Positions 45,811 to 58,500 of a DNA stretch of 64,000 nt are shown here, piece after piece (position 1 is the first letter of the stretch; the number at the start of each line of letters is the position of its first letter). Source of the DNA: Rhizophagus irregularis. Its lineage: Eukaryota > Glomeromycota > Glomeromycetes > Glomerales > Glomeraceae. The stretch is from positions 930,001 through 994,000 of the forward strand of contig NC_089432.1 in the NCBI RefSeq assembly GCF_026210795.1. The letters are read 5' to 3'. Both the position numbers and the translations under genes were made by a program. The notes beneath the pieces were generated by a model, which was given only the letters and a program-made list of their open reading frames with translations, was not told where the DNA came from and made no database searches.

Positions 45811-46566
45811 TCGAATTGAAAATGTCAATGTTGCCGTAATGGGAAACTGTTGTCTTGTGAAATTGCTACTTTATAAATTCGTTGCTATGTCGTATATGTT
45901 ATTGACTTTACTTTACAGAATGCGAGGAAAAAAGTCAAAGGTAAATAAAATCTTGAAACTTTTTTTTTTTTTTAAAAGAAGTGTTGACTGACCAACGTTT
46001 CTTTAATTTTTTTTGTAGGTTTCTTCCAATTTCATACGGAATCATAAGTACTGGTAAGTTTCGTAACTTTGGAACTTTATTTTCTAACTTTTATTTAAAG
46101 AAACATAAACTAATGTTATTTTCCTTTTGTGTCTTTTTGTAGGTTTTGGACTTTTGAGTGAATTGGGAGATGGTAGGTTACGCAATATCTGTGTGAAACT
46201 TATTAATTAGAAATGTTAGATTACACTGGAAATGCTAGAATCGTAAATTCTGTAATATGCCGCGTTAAGAAACAAAAAAAACAATTTTATTATATTAATT
46301 AGAAACATTTGCTAACGTTTCCATATACTTTCTTTTAGATTTCAGGTCCAGAACACGTTGGAAAAACTGGAGTACCTTATCTCTATTGAATGAAAATAAA
46401 TATTTATGCAAAAAATACTGAATGGTACTGACTATATGTGAGAAATTCCGGTAATTCATTTCTCTGATTATTACAAAACAAATGATTACCACAACAAGGT
46501 ACAAACAGGAAGACACTATGGAAAACTGAAAAAAAAGAAGATATAAAACTAATTAATAAAAAAATC

Positions 46567-46616
46567 ACCTCCAAGAATTGAACTTGGACACAAAAATTGT
46601 GGAACCAACGGTGATG
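46567..46616 (-). other. tRNA-like relic (acceptor plus T arm, Pol III terminator)
   Basis: On the minus strand, TCACC at the 5' end pairs with GGTGA at the 3' end. A perfect T-arm lies between them (CCAAG-TTCAATT-CTTGG), preceded by a CCACAA/TTGTG hairpin and followed by TTTTTT. D and anticodon arms are absent, so it is not a normal nuclear tRNA; it could be a truncated pseudogene or chance. Confidence 0.3.
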
Positions 46617-46710
46617 GATAATTGTTGAGTTGATAAGTTATTAAGGAAAGAACTCAACAAAGGAATAAAATAAAGGGTATCACATGTGAAGAAGGAAATC
46701 ACATGAGATA

Positions 46711-46963
46711 GATCAAATGATCAAGAAAGGTAAATTTTACAAGACAAAGGATCTCTCTGACACCAATTAGCACAGTGCAATGCTTCATGGGCGATGCAAA
46801 CGATCCCCTTATAAAATTTATCTATCTAAGAATGGTCAAATGATCAAGAAAGGGTAAATTTTTACAAGACAAAGGATCTCTCTGACACCAATTAGCACAG
46901 TGCAATGCTTCATGGGCGATGCAAACGATCCCCTTGTAAAAATTATCTATCTAAGAATGGTCA
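46711..46963. repeat. ~125-base tandem duplication, two units
   Basis: Two nearly identical adjacent units, for example GACAAAGGATCTCTCTGACA and TGCAATGCTTCATGGGCGAT at 46743/46868 and 46780/46905. No ORF spans it. Confidence 0.9.
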
Positions 46964-46999
46964 AGTATTCCCAAGTTGACCAAAGGGTAAAGATTACGT

Positions 47000-48400
47000 C
47001 TCCATGCTATATTTGGTAAGCAATGGACCTAGCTACGTAATATAAAATTATTTAATTTAATTATGTCTAAATTATTGGGAATTTTTAAGGGTATTTTTTA
47101 AATCAACTATCAATTCAATTTTACATTTGTAAAAAGAAAGTGAAGATAAAAGAAATAATATTATAGAATTAGTCAATTCATAAAGAAAATCAAGAAAATA
47201 AAGAAGAGAATCAAGAAATAAAAGAAGAATTGACATAACAGGAGAATATTGTGATAATAACAAAAGATTTGAAATAAGAAAATGTTTAAAAAGAGAGAGA
47301 ATTGATAGTAGATTTGATGGATGAAATGGTTGGAGGAGAAGAGAGAGATTTGAGAGAGAGAGGTTCAAGGAAAGGAAAAAGAATATTTTAATGATAGATT
47401 TTATTAAAACAAGGATTAAAATGAGTGTATAGTTAAGTAGATTTGTTGATATCAATAAAAGAACAAAAAGAATGTATAAGTAAGTTATGAATAATGGCAA
47501 GTATTGGAAGGTAGATGGCCCAGATTGGAGATGATAATGATAGCATTTGTCAATGGGAATATTGTTAAAAGGAGTATTGAAGTTTGGGCACATTTGGTAT
47601 GACATTTTGAATTATAAAAAATTTAAAGATTTGATTTGGAAAATTTAAAATTTGATTTTGGAAAAAAAAATTGCAATAATATTTGAAAAGAAAATTTGAT
47701 TTTGTAACAATATTTGTAAAAAATATAATATTTGAATATTTGAAAGAGATTTTGAAATTTCTCAAAGAAAAATTTAAGGGTATATATATATTTTTAAAAA
47801 CCTTTTGAATATATAGTGACTAATAGTAACTTATTAAAAAAAATTTAGATCATGTATGAGTCACATCTATTATATCAATTAATTTATAGTTATTTAATCT
47901 AAAACTAGTAATATTAGTTAGCTTAATGATGACTAATAATGTATAATTGTTAGATTATAATGCATAGTCAATATGATTTACTCCCTTATTGGAATTTACT
48001 GACAATAACACTATCAAACCAGTAGTGATTTCTGAAGATGATTAATTTAAATAAAAAATACTTTTTGATTATAGTATTTGGAATAACATGAAAAATGCAA
48101 TTACATGTTTCTTAACTGGAATAGACACATGTATTATCATTGATTGGTGATAAGCGAAAAATAAAATATAGGGTAAAATAAAAGGTTTTACAAAGTACTG
48201 CCTCTCTTGGCGTATTTGTAGCAACCAATTCACAACAAAAACAATTGGCTTTTATTAATGAGTCATAGGACACTATAATCATAATCATCTATAGATCAGT
48301 GAAAATCTAGATCTCTAATTGTGGCTTATCAACATTTATCTAAATTCGTCCAACAAAATTTGGTATATAAATACCAAGTCATGATTTACGCGATAGTATA
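47000..48400. other. Purine-rich region without supported gene
   Basis: 47100-47500 is strongly AG-rich on the plus strand, which creates a long minus-strand ORF of hydrophobic residues (47072-47605). I regard that ORF as composition-driven. 47560-47760 has repeated TTTGATTTTGGAAAA words. It may be an old transposon, but no domain was recognised. Confidence 0.4.
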
Positions 48401-50985
48401 TTTTGTATATACAATGACTCATTACAGCACTACAGCTGATATTACAGTTACCCGATCAATCTAAATTCGAAATACATATTACATAGTTGTATACGAGTAT
48501 ACACTATCTAACTAAAAAATAAATGTTACTGGATTATTTGCTTAGCGAATTACTTGTGCTAGTTCTTCTATATGAACTTAATAATGTAGAAACAATAAAT
48601 ATTTATAAGGCAAATTATTATCAATAGTCTATATTATTGGCACGATGTATATAATCTGAATTAATAGAGACGATTTGATTGATCTAGCCAAATTACACAG
48701 TGAAGACAATAATCCTGATATTATACACATATCTAATTGCACAGATTACCATTTTGGAAACAATTTAATTTTTACCATCAGTAAAATTTCGACATAGACA
48801 GTATATGTTCAACATTGACATCATTGGAGGTACGACACTGATCCAAGATTATATTAATACAAAAAGATTATGTTTATGGACCAACTTACCTTTACGGACA
48901 GTAACTATTTGTTAACATGAGACGAAACCAAATGTTCCAACCTCAACAATTTTCAGGTTTTTAAATCAACTAGGAACTTTTCCTTTAAAGATAAATTAAA
49001 TACTGAGTGAACACCGACGTTTGACACATCCTATTAATGATCCAATTACAATCATCAACCGTTCACATATACCATAACAAGAAATGGGCTTTTCACATCT
49101 CAAGTCAGAATGGATCCACTGGATCTGAAGAATGTAATTTTTTGAAAAACCCTCTTACAAGAAACAACTAATAATTACTCTGTATCATATGTAGAACAAA
49201 TTATTGAACCAATAAGGCAATAAATTCTAATTTAACACCTAGAATATAACACTTAATTTTAATCAAGAGCAACGGATGTCCTCTAAAATCATATTTTCCA
49301 CATTACCTACGTTCTAAATGCGTTATCACTACCAAAACACAAAGATTAATAGTTTTCAAGACCTACAACAAAAACTTCAATAAACATAAATCGTTAAACA
49401 GAAAACTTAACCAAACTTATTTTATAGCTACTACCTTATTTATTTTAAAACACATAGCTTATAAAAATAATTTGTCAGGCTCTCATTTGTAAAGATTGCT
49501 TGAAAGATCAATTAGTTGAAATTTCGACACAATTTTCTTCTGCACTTAATTTCACCTTCTATACAGATGTCTCTGTAAAACAATTGGCACCATACACTGC
49601 ACTAGTGGTTATAGCTGGATATAATGCCACCCAGATTCTCCCAGAATCAAATTCAACGGCTTCACCGTATTTTCCCCTCGCCTACAAAAAGTGAATCAAT
49701 GGTATATTGACTGCGCTCATCACCCTACCATATAATAGTACCTTTACCATCTACATGGATTCAGCAAATTGTATCTAACCTTTTACAACAGACAAAATCC
49801 CTGATCGTCACTCCTAGACAATGTTTAAAACAAAATAATTTTCTCATTTGGGACTTTATTTTTTGGATCATAGATAATCGTCGTTTATACATCAATTTAG
49901 TCAAAGCCAAAGCACATATAACATACCTTACAACGAAAGAGCAGAAATACTTGACAATGCTGAATCGCACATACGAGATCCTATAATTAATAATTTTAAA
50001 TTTTTTCATCCTAAGATTTATGGAACAACATATATGTAACCGATCAAAATGTCCGATAATGGAGCAACAATGTTATTCAACCTTGTATCTTCAATTTGAT
50101 GATTAATAACTCAGCGCTGAAAAAATACGAGCGTCGTATCCTCGAAGGTGACATAGATTGGGAATTAAGAAAATAGAGCATCGTTAAGAAATAAAAAAAT
50201 ATTGTTTTTGGAGAAATAATAATACAATGTTAATGAAATGGAAAATATATGTAAAGAACGTAATATAACAACAAAAGGAAAGTTACCAAAATGGTACAAA
50301 ATAATAGAGAAGAATGTTAGATATACTGTATATGGAAAAGAACGAAAATTCTAGATTATTAAATTTCAGAAAAGAAAATGATATCATATTGGGGAATATA
50401 ATCAAACCATATTAGTATTGGAATGTAAACGAGTTAAAAAAATTATAGACTTATAAAGTTAGCGTTATACTGTAATAGAAAATAAATCGATCCAACAAGA
50501 ATTATCACAAGACCAAAATAAAACCATATCGCTATCTAGAAAAAGTAGAACTAATAAGTATAATAATTAATTTAATTTAATTAAAGAATATAGTAGAATT
50601 ACTTTACATTTATATAAGAATACATATAATAATGTTACAATTTTGATCTAGAAAAAAGGCAAACGTAAAAAGTTGAATTATAAATTATATATATTTTTAT
50701 TTAATTGGACTAAAGTACATTCTCTGGCGATGTTATGGATCAAAAGAAAAGATGAAACTTTAGAGAAAAGTAAAAAAGAGAAAATAGAACCGTTAGATAC
50801 TAATAAAAGAAACATTATATTATGGTATGTGGAATAGAAGATCAATGTTATAAAAATGTATAATAGAATTAAATACAAACAAGAGACATTGTCAAGAATG
50901 TAAGAAAACTTGGTCATTATGCTTTATAATGTCTAAATAAATAAAATCTATATAAAATGAAATGAATAATAACACAAATTTTTTT
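48400..50985 (+). pseudogene. Third decayed non-LTR element with RNase H remnants
   Basis: Plus-strand remains. 49494-49694 reads CLKDQLVEISTQFSSALNFT followed by FYTDVSVK, the start of an RNase H domain. 49700-50000 has further RNase H pieces (TIYMDSANC, KAKAH, YNERAEILDNAESH) in shifted frames. 50215-50330 holds KGKLPKWYKIIEKNV, parallel to GKIPSNWFKIVENEV near 11100 in the first copy. Near 50885-50940 a HCQECKKTWSLC motif closes the ORF, followed by an A-rich tail (AATAAATAAAATC). Frameshifts and stops occur throughout. 48400-49450 is assigned only by position and weak similarity to the polyprotein pattern. Confidence 0.5.
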
Positions 50986-51563
50986 TTCTGAAAGATTGAT
51001 GTAAATATAAATTTTAAGGGGTTGATTTAACCCAGGTTATTTAACCCAGGATTTTCGAGCAGAATGGTGAAATTTTTTTGGTGTTTTTTTTTCAAAACCG
51101 TTTTTTCTTGTTATTAATATATATATTTTTTTTAACCCAACTTTTTTGTATTATTAATAATTTTGTTCTTTTTTTTCAAATAAAATAAAATTTTTAATTT
51201 ATTATTTTTTGTTTTTTTTTAATCTTTTTTTTTTCAGTTATACCGAATAATAATTTTTTTTTTGATTCAGTTTTTTAAAATACCGAAATAATTTTTCTTG
51301 GGTTTACCTCCATAGTATTTTTTATTCATTGGAATGATATTAAACTTATCAGACTGATTAAATTTCAATAGAGTCTAGATTTACGATCATTCGACCCATA
51401 CGGAATCCTTTCCTTAATTATTATTTTACAATATTTATTTAAAAACTTTCTTTAAGCAATTAACAATTGTTTAACTATACTTTAAAAATAATTATAAATA
51501 AATGAATATCATAAGATAAGTATAAAATTTAAAAATATTTCTATCTAATATTTTAAATAACAA
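50986..51563. other. T-rich spacer
   Basis: Contains GGGTTGATTTAACCCAGGTT followed by TTAACCCAGG near 51018-51045 and long T runs. No gene supported. Confidence 0.4.
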
Positions 51564-53109
51564 CTAATAATCAATTTCATTTAAAAATCTATAAATATAA
51601 ATACATAAATTAGTATAACTAAGTACTTTAATATTATGTAACTTAAATTCCTTCACTTCGTCTTTTAAATCAAATAAATCCATTTTCATATCAACACATC
51701 CTTGAATTGTATTCTTAATAGCCAAATATTTAACTCTTTTCTTCTTCATAACATATTCTTTTATATAAGGTAAAATATCAATATAATTAATATCATCTTG
51801 TTTTCTATTTTCAATTACCAATTTATTAAAGAAATTATCTTGAGAATTTTTTAAAAATATTTCAATATCATTTGCTTTAATGCGAGAAACCAAATTTAAA
51901 TATTCAAGTTTAGAAGGAAGTATTTGTCCTAAATTTTGTAATATTAACTTGATATTACTATCTTCATTATCTTTATAATTACTTAAATTGATTGAAAGAT
52001 AATTAAAATTTTGTTTAATATTTTCAATTAAACTGAATATTAAAGAAGTAATATCATCTTTAATTCTATTACGTAAATCAAGTAATCTGATATTTTACAA
52101 TAATTTATAATTAATTGAAGTAATTGTTGATCTGATGATAAATAATTGCCAAAATTTTCTAAATAATTACCAGATTTTTGTAATAATAATTGTAATGAAT
52201 CAATTTCTAATATCATGGTTAAAAATAAAGATTTTAATTTAAATGGTTTGGTTAATTTAATAATTTGTTGAATAAAACTATCTAAAGAATAACAATAAAT
52301 GATATGAACAGATTCTAAAACATTTAATTGTTCAAATATTTTATCTAAATTATTTATACGTTTAAAATCGATATTACTGAAAATGATTGTATTTAAGGTA
52401 TTTGAACAATTAGATTCTTTTGATAATAATAATGATTGATATAAAGAAAGGGAACTAAGACCAAACAATATTTGTTTGAGATTTTGATTTGAATTAATTA
52501 TTTGTGTTACATGATTTTTAATCATAGAATTACAATTTGAAATAGAAAATTTTAAATTTCTAATATTATTACTAATGAAATTTGGATTTTGTAAAATTAT
52601 CTCAAGAATATTGTCAGTATATGTGTTATAATGAGTATCAGAAGCATCAAGTTCAAGGGTATATAAATTTACTTCATTTTCAATAAATAATTTAATTAGA
52701 GACATATTAATACATTTTTTAAATTCAGATACTGAATCCATATTTAAGGTTATATCGTTAGCTTTTAACCACATGTCAATAGAAGGTTTAATTTTATTTA
52801 TATTTAAATATCTTATAAAACTAGGATAATTGAAAAGTGTATTTGAAGTTAATAAAGAATCAATAATTTGATATTCATTTAATATTGCTTTTAAATGTTT
52901 ACTCAAATTATATAAGTAAATTTCAATAAATTGTAATTTCCGGTAGAGATTGAAAATGGATTTTCCCATAATAATGGAATTGTTAAACGACACCATAATC
53001 TATTAATTAAAACACATGAATGTAAGGTTGAATAATCATTCTGAAAATTTTTGATGATTTTATATATTAATTCAGGTAAATCTCCTGAAAATACTTTCGA
53101 ACATGACAT
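51564..53109 (-). pseudogene. F-box/leucine-rich protein gene with two frameshifts
   Basis: ATG 53109 starts MSCSKVFSGDLPELIYKIIK, then LINRLWCRLTIPLLWENPF, an F-box of the type common in Rhizophagus. F-box proteins bind Skp1 in SCF ubiquitin ligases, and the C-terminal part recruits the substrate. Near 52930 the reading frame ends, and the expected continuation (FIEIYLYNL) is one base out of phase. The second segment runs with leucine-rich, LRR-like strands to about 52085, where again one base is missing in an A run, after NYCK. The third segment ends at 51564 with CIYIYRFLNEIDY. Both breaks lie in homopolymers, so either this is a recent pseudogene or the two bases are sequence errors. No intron can explain a one-base shift. 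An upstream in-frame extension to 53268 is less F-box-like and is not preferred. Confidence 0.8.
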
Positions 53110-53442
53110 ATTTGTTAAACGAAAAGAAGAATAAAGGTGTATCATTTTTATTATAAGTCCAAACTGAGTAAATTTATATTCAATTTTCGGAGTTGATGAT
53201 TCCGATATTGTCGCACAAACAATGTCAATAATAAATTGTGTGTAACATGTTACAATAATTAGGCGCAATTTTTATCTGTTAACTAGAACTGTACCACTAT
53301 GGCCGCCTGGCGGCAGCCTTCAAAATAAAATTAGGTGTAACATGAGCATAAATGCATAGTCAAATAAACATTTTTTTTAAAGAACCCCTAATTGCTTTAT
53401 TATACTTATATGATAACTGATAACATGATAATCTAGGTTTGT
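53110..53442. other. Spacer
   Basis: Upstream region of the F-box gene and 3' flank of the next minus-strand exon. A GC-rich patch (GGCCGCCTGGCGGCAGCC) lies near 53302. Confidence 0.4.
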
Positions 53443-53569
53443 TTATGAAATAGGAAGCGGTTGTGATGCTACTTGTTCCAAGCGAGAATATTCTTTAATC
53501 ACATTTGGATCTACTTTGAATGCATCTCTATTTAAATTCATTGTTTGAATTTGATCCCATTTAGGACAT
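53443..53569 (-). CDS. Terminal exon of an unknown gene, upstream part missing
   Basis: The minus-strand frame after the acceptor TCAG at 53570-53573 reads CPKWDQIQTMNLNRDAFKVD, continues through LEQVASQPLPIS, and ends at TAA 53443. The codon pattern and charged helical composition look like real coding sequence. No further exon is visible between here and the LTR at 53855, so upstream exons either lie beyond the 10-kb retrotransposon or were lost. Not recognised. Confidence 0.45.
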
Positions 53570-53854
53570 CTGATTCAGTTTTATTGATTTAATGTTAGTA
53601 ATAAATTATTAAAAAAATTATTAGTAATCAAATTATTATGAAAGTTTTAATAGTTCGTATATATATGATCAGTGATCTATAACATATATTTGTAATATTA
53701 TTATTAAGGATCAACAATTAAATTTTACAATAACTTCAATTTTTTTTTTTAATAAAAAATAAATAAATATAATGTTTATTACATATAAGATATAAAAAAT
53801 ACCAGATAATAAAAATGAATTTTAAAAACAGTTCGTATTTGTCAGGTGATCAGT

Positions 53855-54483
53855 TGTAATGCCGTAGTATACCTAGTAAATTTATTAATTGTGGGGCGCA
53901 GTATTACATTTAGTCTTAGTGTATAAAATTTTAACTTATTTTTATTTTTATTTTAAATGGACCGAAAAGTCGTTAAACTATTAGTCATGAGAATCAAGGA
54001 TAATTGGTCCGTGATGACCTTAAACTATTAGTCACGTGATTTAAGGATAAATGAAGATCCGGAAGATACTAAATTGGATGAAATCAAGTGATCTGAGGTG
54101 TCAAGTGATTAATTTGTTGATCACTACGTTAATATTATAAATCATAATTCAGGAGTTCATGATGATCAAATGGATACAAAATTAAGATAATGGAAATACT
54201 TTAGGATAATGGAAATACTTTAAAATAATGGAAATACTTTAATAATTTAAATCCATGAATCGAAATTATGAATTTGGTTACACAAAGACAAACATAAAAG
54301 GGCGTGAAGATCAACTTTTGAAAAAGGGAGAAAATTAGACGAATTTTGTTATGAATTATTTATTTTGTTATTTAATGTTATTAAACCAAGCATATTATTG
54401 TATTTATTTATATTATTAATAAAGAGTCATTTTGTTAATACCTGAGGTGGCAAACATAATTCTCTATGGGCTCAGGTGTTACA
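53855..54483 (+). repeat. 5' LTR (629 bases)
   Basis: Begins TGTAATGCCGTAG and ends CAGGTGTTACA, so the ends are TGTAA...TTACA, perfect inverted pentamers with canonical TG/CA. It contains three GATAATGGAAATACTTTA-type repeats (about 54185-54236) and an AATAAA polyadenylation signal at about 54418. Confidence 0.92.
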
Positions 54484-54485
54484 AG

Positions 54486-54501
54486 TGGTGCATGCTCCGA
54501 G
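54486..54501 (+). other. Primer binding site (tRNA 3'-end complement)
   Basis: TGGTGCATGCTCCGAG begins two bases after the LTR. Its complement ends in AGCATGCACCA, i.e. discriminator A plus CCA after an acceptor strand that would pair with a tRNA 5' end GCATGYT. The tRNA-like relic at 63386 starts GCATGTT, which fits a tRNA-Gly-like primer. Confidence 0.7.
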
Positions 54502-55506
54502 AAAGGAAAAGTGATCATCCTCACATGATCACTACAGGTTATAAGTACAGGATCTCTGGGAAAAGAAAATGATCACCCCCACGTGATCATTAGAAGTTAC
54601 AAATAAAGGATCGATGAAGTTAAGGAATTATAAAATTAAAAGTTCTAAGTCTTGGTTAAAAAAGAATTTAAGGTGTATTAACGTTAAATTTTAATAAAAT
54701 AAAGTTAAATATTTTAAAGGATACGTGAAAATAATGGTTACCAAGGTAAAAGGTATTAATTTGGGTGAGTATGACCATAAATGTATAAAGAGATAATGTT
54801 AAAAATTAAATTTTTGATCTAACTTGACCACCGGCTGATAAGTCAATGAAAAATTATTATTATAATAATTTTCATACATATGAACCAAATATGTATGGTA
54901 GTAATTGATTATCAAGGGAAATGCGAGGCTAATCAAGTTAGAAGGGGTTTTAATAGAATATTGTAAATAAGTTCCATGAATTAAGGATTAAAAATAATTT
55001 TTTATAAATAATTAAGGTTAAGTTAAGGATAAAAAGTGTACCCAAAAACCGACACTATAAATACGATGGTAGGGTAATTCTGTGTGAACTCAATTGAGGT
55101 TTTCTGTGTGATCAATTGAGAATAGTTCTGTGTGAGCTTTTTCTGTGTGAACTCAATTGAGGTATTCTGTGTGATCAATTGAGAATAGTTCTGTGTGAAC
55201 TTCCAAAAACAATTCTGTGTGAGGGTACCCAAGAAGAATCATGATTAACGTTAACAAAAATTAAAAATAATATTTGCTGGACAAATATGAGAAGATTACA
55301 GGAAAGAGATAAATCAAATATGGAAACACATCCAAATCTTAGGATGAAAAATTGTATGGAATATAAATTTATTTGTACAAACCTGTAAACTACCATACTC
55401 AGTAATGAACAAATGAGGTAAAGGCAAGCCCAGTATAGGTCAAATAAAATATAAAAGAAGGATAAAAAGTAAAAGACGTGAAAATTTTTAGAGAATTTTA
55501 TTAAAA
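54502..55506 (+). other. Leader before gag, with TTCTGTGTGA repeats
   Basis: One kilobase without a long ORF. It has two partly duplicated blocks with GATCATCCTCACATGATCAC / GATCACCCCCACGTGATCAT (54510-54595). At 55076-55230 about seven TTCTGTGTGA words alternate with TCAATTGAG palindromes. Likely 5' UTR with packaging or structural elements; this role is inferred. Confidence 0.6.
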
Positions 55507-58500
55507 ATGGAATGGTACCATATTTGGAACGCTGAATACATAAACCATAAACAAGAACATGACCTAGGAGTGATAGAACCAGAGGAATGTTTAGCATGTG
55601 AAATATGTAATCCAATAGAAAGAGAAGTATCAGCAGCATTCAAGAAATTTTGGGATGCTTTATTTAAATTTGAGGATACAATACTAATGTACAATAATGT
55701 AACACATAAAGAATTATTGAATTTATTAAGTATGGACAATAGAGAAAGGGAGGATACAATACATAAGGGAAAATGTAGGAATATAGTAGATAGAATAATT
55801 GAATCAATAAGGTACAGACAACAACCAAAAATGAAAGAAAAAGGTTTAAGGATAATAATTGTAGTAATTGTAAGGGATTGTATTGAAGGAAATTTGGAAA
55901 ATGAAGTATTTGACCGGTTAATTGGATGTCCAGAAATAATGGAACATGGATATATTTTGGAAGATTGGGATATTGAAAACAGATTTCAAAAATTTTGGGA
56001 ATGGTACGGTTCAATATTAGAATTTGGGGTGGAAGTAATCCATGCGACACCAGAAACGATAGTAATATTCAGGAAATTATTATACATGGAAGAAACCATA
56101 ACTAAAAAAATAAGAGAAGTAATTGATTTAACGAATACAATTGTTTACAGAAACTCATTAGGAAAAAAAAAATCAAAACAACAAGAATGGGAAAGATTGA
56201 TACAGAAAGTGTTACAAAGATTTATTGACACCAAACAATTTACAAGGGAACCTGAAGACCCAGAAAGTGCTAGTCCTGAAAGTTATGAATTAGAGGACAG
56301 TGATAGTAGTATACATTATGAAATAAAAATAGAGGATGATGTCGAATGGACAGTGGAATCATTAAAAAGAAAAATTGAAGAAATGGGTGGAAGGTTCACC
56401 GACAAAGATATACAAAGAATGTGGGACCTAAGGATAAGGATAGAATTGATATTAACAGAGGACTTTTTAGGTACATTTTTCGAATTAATGGGACTAAGTG
56501 ATGAAAAATTAAAAGATGAAATAAATGAATGGTTAACAAAAGAAACATTAAGATGTGGAAATTGTAGAAATAGAAAGTTACCTGATATGATAACAGACAT
56601 TGGACAATGTAAAAATTGTGAACAAAAAGAGTTATTAGAATTAAAGGATGACTTAGAAAAACTAGGATACGAATTAAATGTGTCAGAAATAGAGAGAATA
56701 AGAAAATTCAGGATAAGCAATAGTATAATATTAACAATGGAATTTATGGAAAAATATTTCCAGGAAATTAATACGAATGACAAAGAATTAAGGATAAAAT
56801 TATATGAATGGATAAATGAAAATACCACATTTTGTGATGAATGTGGAATAAGATGGATGAACAATAAATTTGACGAAGGAAAAACCAAGTGTAGGGATTG
56901 TGAGAATGACGAAAATGAAATTGATATCAGAATCAAAAGATTAAAACAAATATGTGATGATAATAAAATAGAAATAACTGATGGAGAGTTATTAAGGTTA
57001 ATCAGTATGGGATATACTGATGGAGAAATATTGGATCAAGAATTTATTGAAATATTCCAAGGAAATAAAAATGATTTGGAGAAAAATTTAAAACGGATAT
57101 TGGATAAATTTCTAAAACAACAAGCTGGAAGTGAGGATAGTGAAGGTAGTGGAAATGAATCTGATAATGAAAAATCTGATGGATCTGAAAAAGAATCAGA
57201 TGGATCTGAAAAAAATGGAGAAGTTCTAAATCCAAATGATACCGATAGCAATGAAAATTTTGAAGAACCTTATAAAGAAAACATTATAAATAGACCTGGT
57301 TTTGACTCAAGTGAAAGTTCAGAATCAAATTCTGAAAATAAAAGCGAAATATCTGATTATAATATAGAAAATTTATTTGAAACACCTTTAACACCACCGA
57401 TACCACCAATCCCACCAATAGTACCAATAATTATGGGAGCAACAAGAGCTGAAGTAAGGGAAGATTTTAGAGCGGCTTTACTAGCAGCAACAGGACATGA
57501 TATAGGAGGTAATTGGGCTGGATTAGTCGTAGCCAACCCATTAGCAAATGCAATTGAGGATGCAGGAAATGTAGCTGGAGGAATAATTGGTATGCCACAA
57601 TTTTATGGAAAGGAAGAAGAAGATGTTAATGATTGGGTAAGACAATTCGAAACAGCATTTACTGCTATAGGAAAAGCAGCAGGAGTAAATGGAGCTAGAC
57701 AAGCAGCAATGGCAGCTACCTGTTTGAAAGGTGCAGCAGCACAATGGTATAATGAAAAGAAGGAAGCAAACAATGGTCATTTGGTAAATTGGCAAGATAA
57801 CGATAATGATAATGATTTAAAACATAGGATTAAACAAAGATTTACCAGGGAAGATGTTAGAAAAAGGAAAATGTTAGAATTAAGGAAAATAACACAAGGA
57901 GTAAATGAAAATGTTGAGGCATATACGATAAGGTTTAGACAAATATTAAGGATAGCTACCAGAGGCCATGCATTAGATGATGAATTACAAGTGGATAATT
58001 ATATCGAAGGATTAACACCAACATTGGGATATCAAGTCAGAAGACAAAACCCAGCAAATTTAAATGATGCAGTGAATACAGCAAGAAGAGAGGAGGAAGC
58101 TACTAATGAATTAATAAGAAAGACACGTGGTATATCAGTTAGTACCCAAAGAAAAGGAATCGATATACAAGATGACAAACCAAAGAATATATTTGAAAAA
58201 CCATTGGAGAAAAATTATGAGGATGACCTTGCCGACATGTTTAAAAAATTAGAGGTAAAACTAGTAAATCAACTTGGAGGGCAAAAGAGACCACCAAACA
58301 ATAATAATAGACAAGGACCACCACCTCGAGCATGTTATAATTGTAAACAACCAGGACATTATGCAAATGAATGTAGGGTAAATAATGGTCAAAGAAACTA
58401 TGGAAGACCAAATAATCAAAATTATAATAGAAGATCAAATAACTATAATGGAAGACCAAATAACTATAACAGACCACCAAACCACCAAAACAATAATCGA

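Noticed and set aside
47072-47605. 177-residue minus-strand ORF rich in Leu, Ile, Ser and Phe, looking like a membrane protein
   Set aside because: It is the complement of an AG-rich plus-strand stretch; the hydrophobic composition follows from that base bias and no conserved motif is present.
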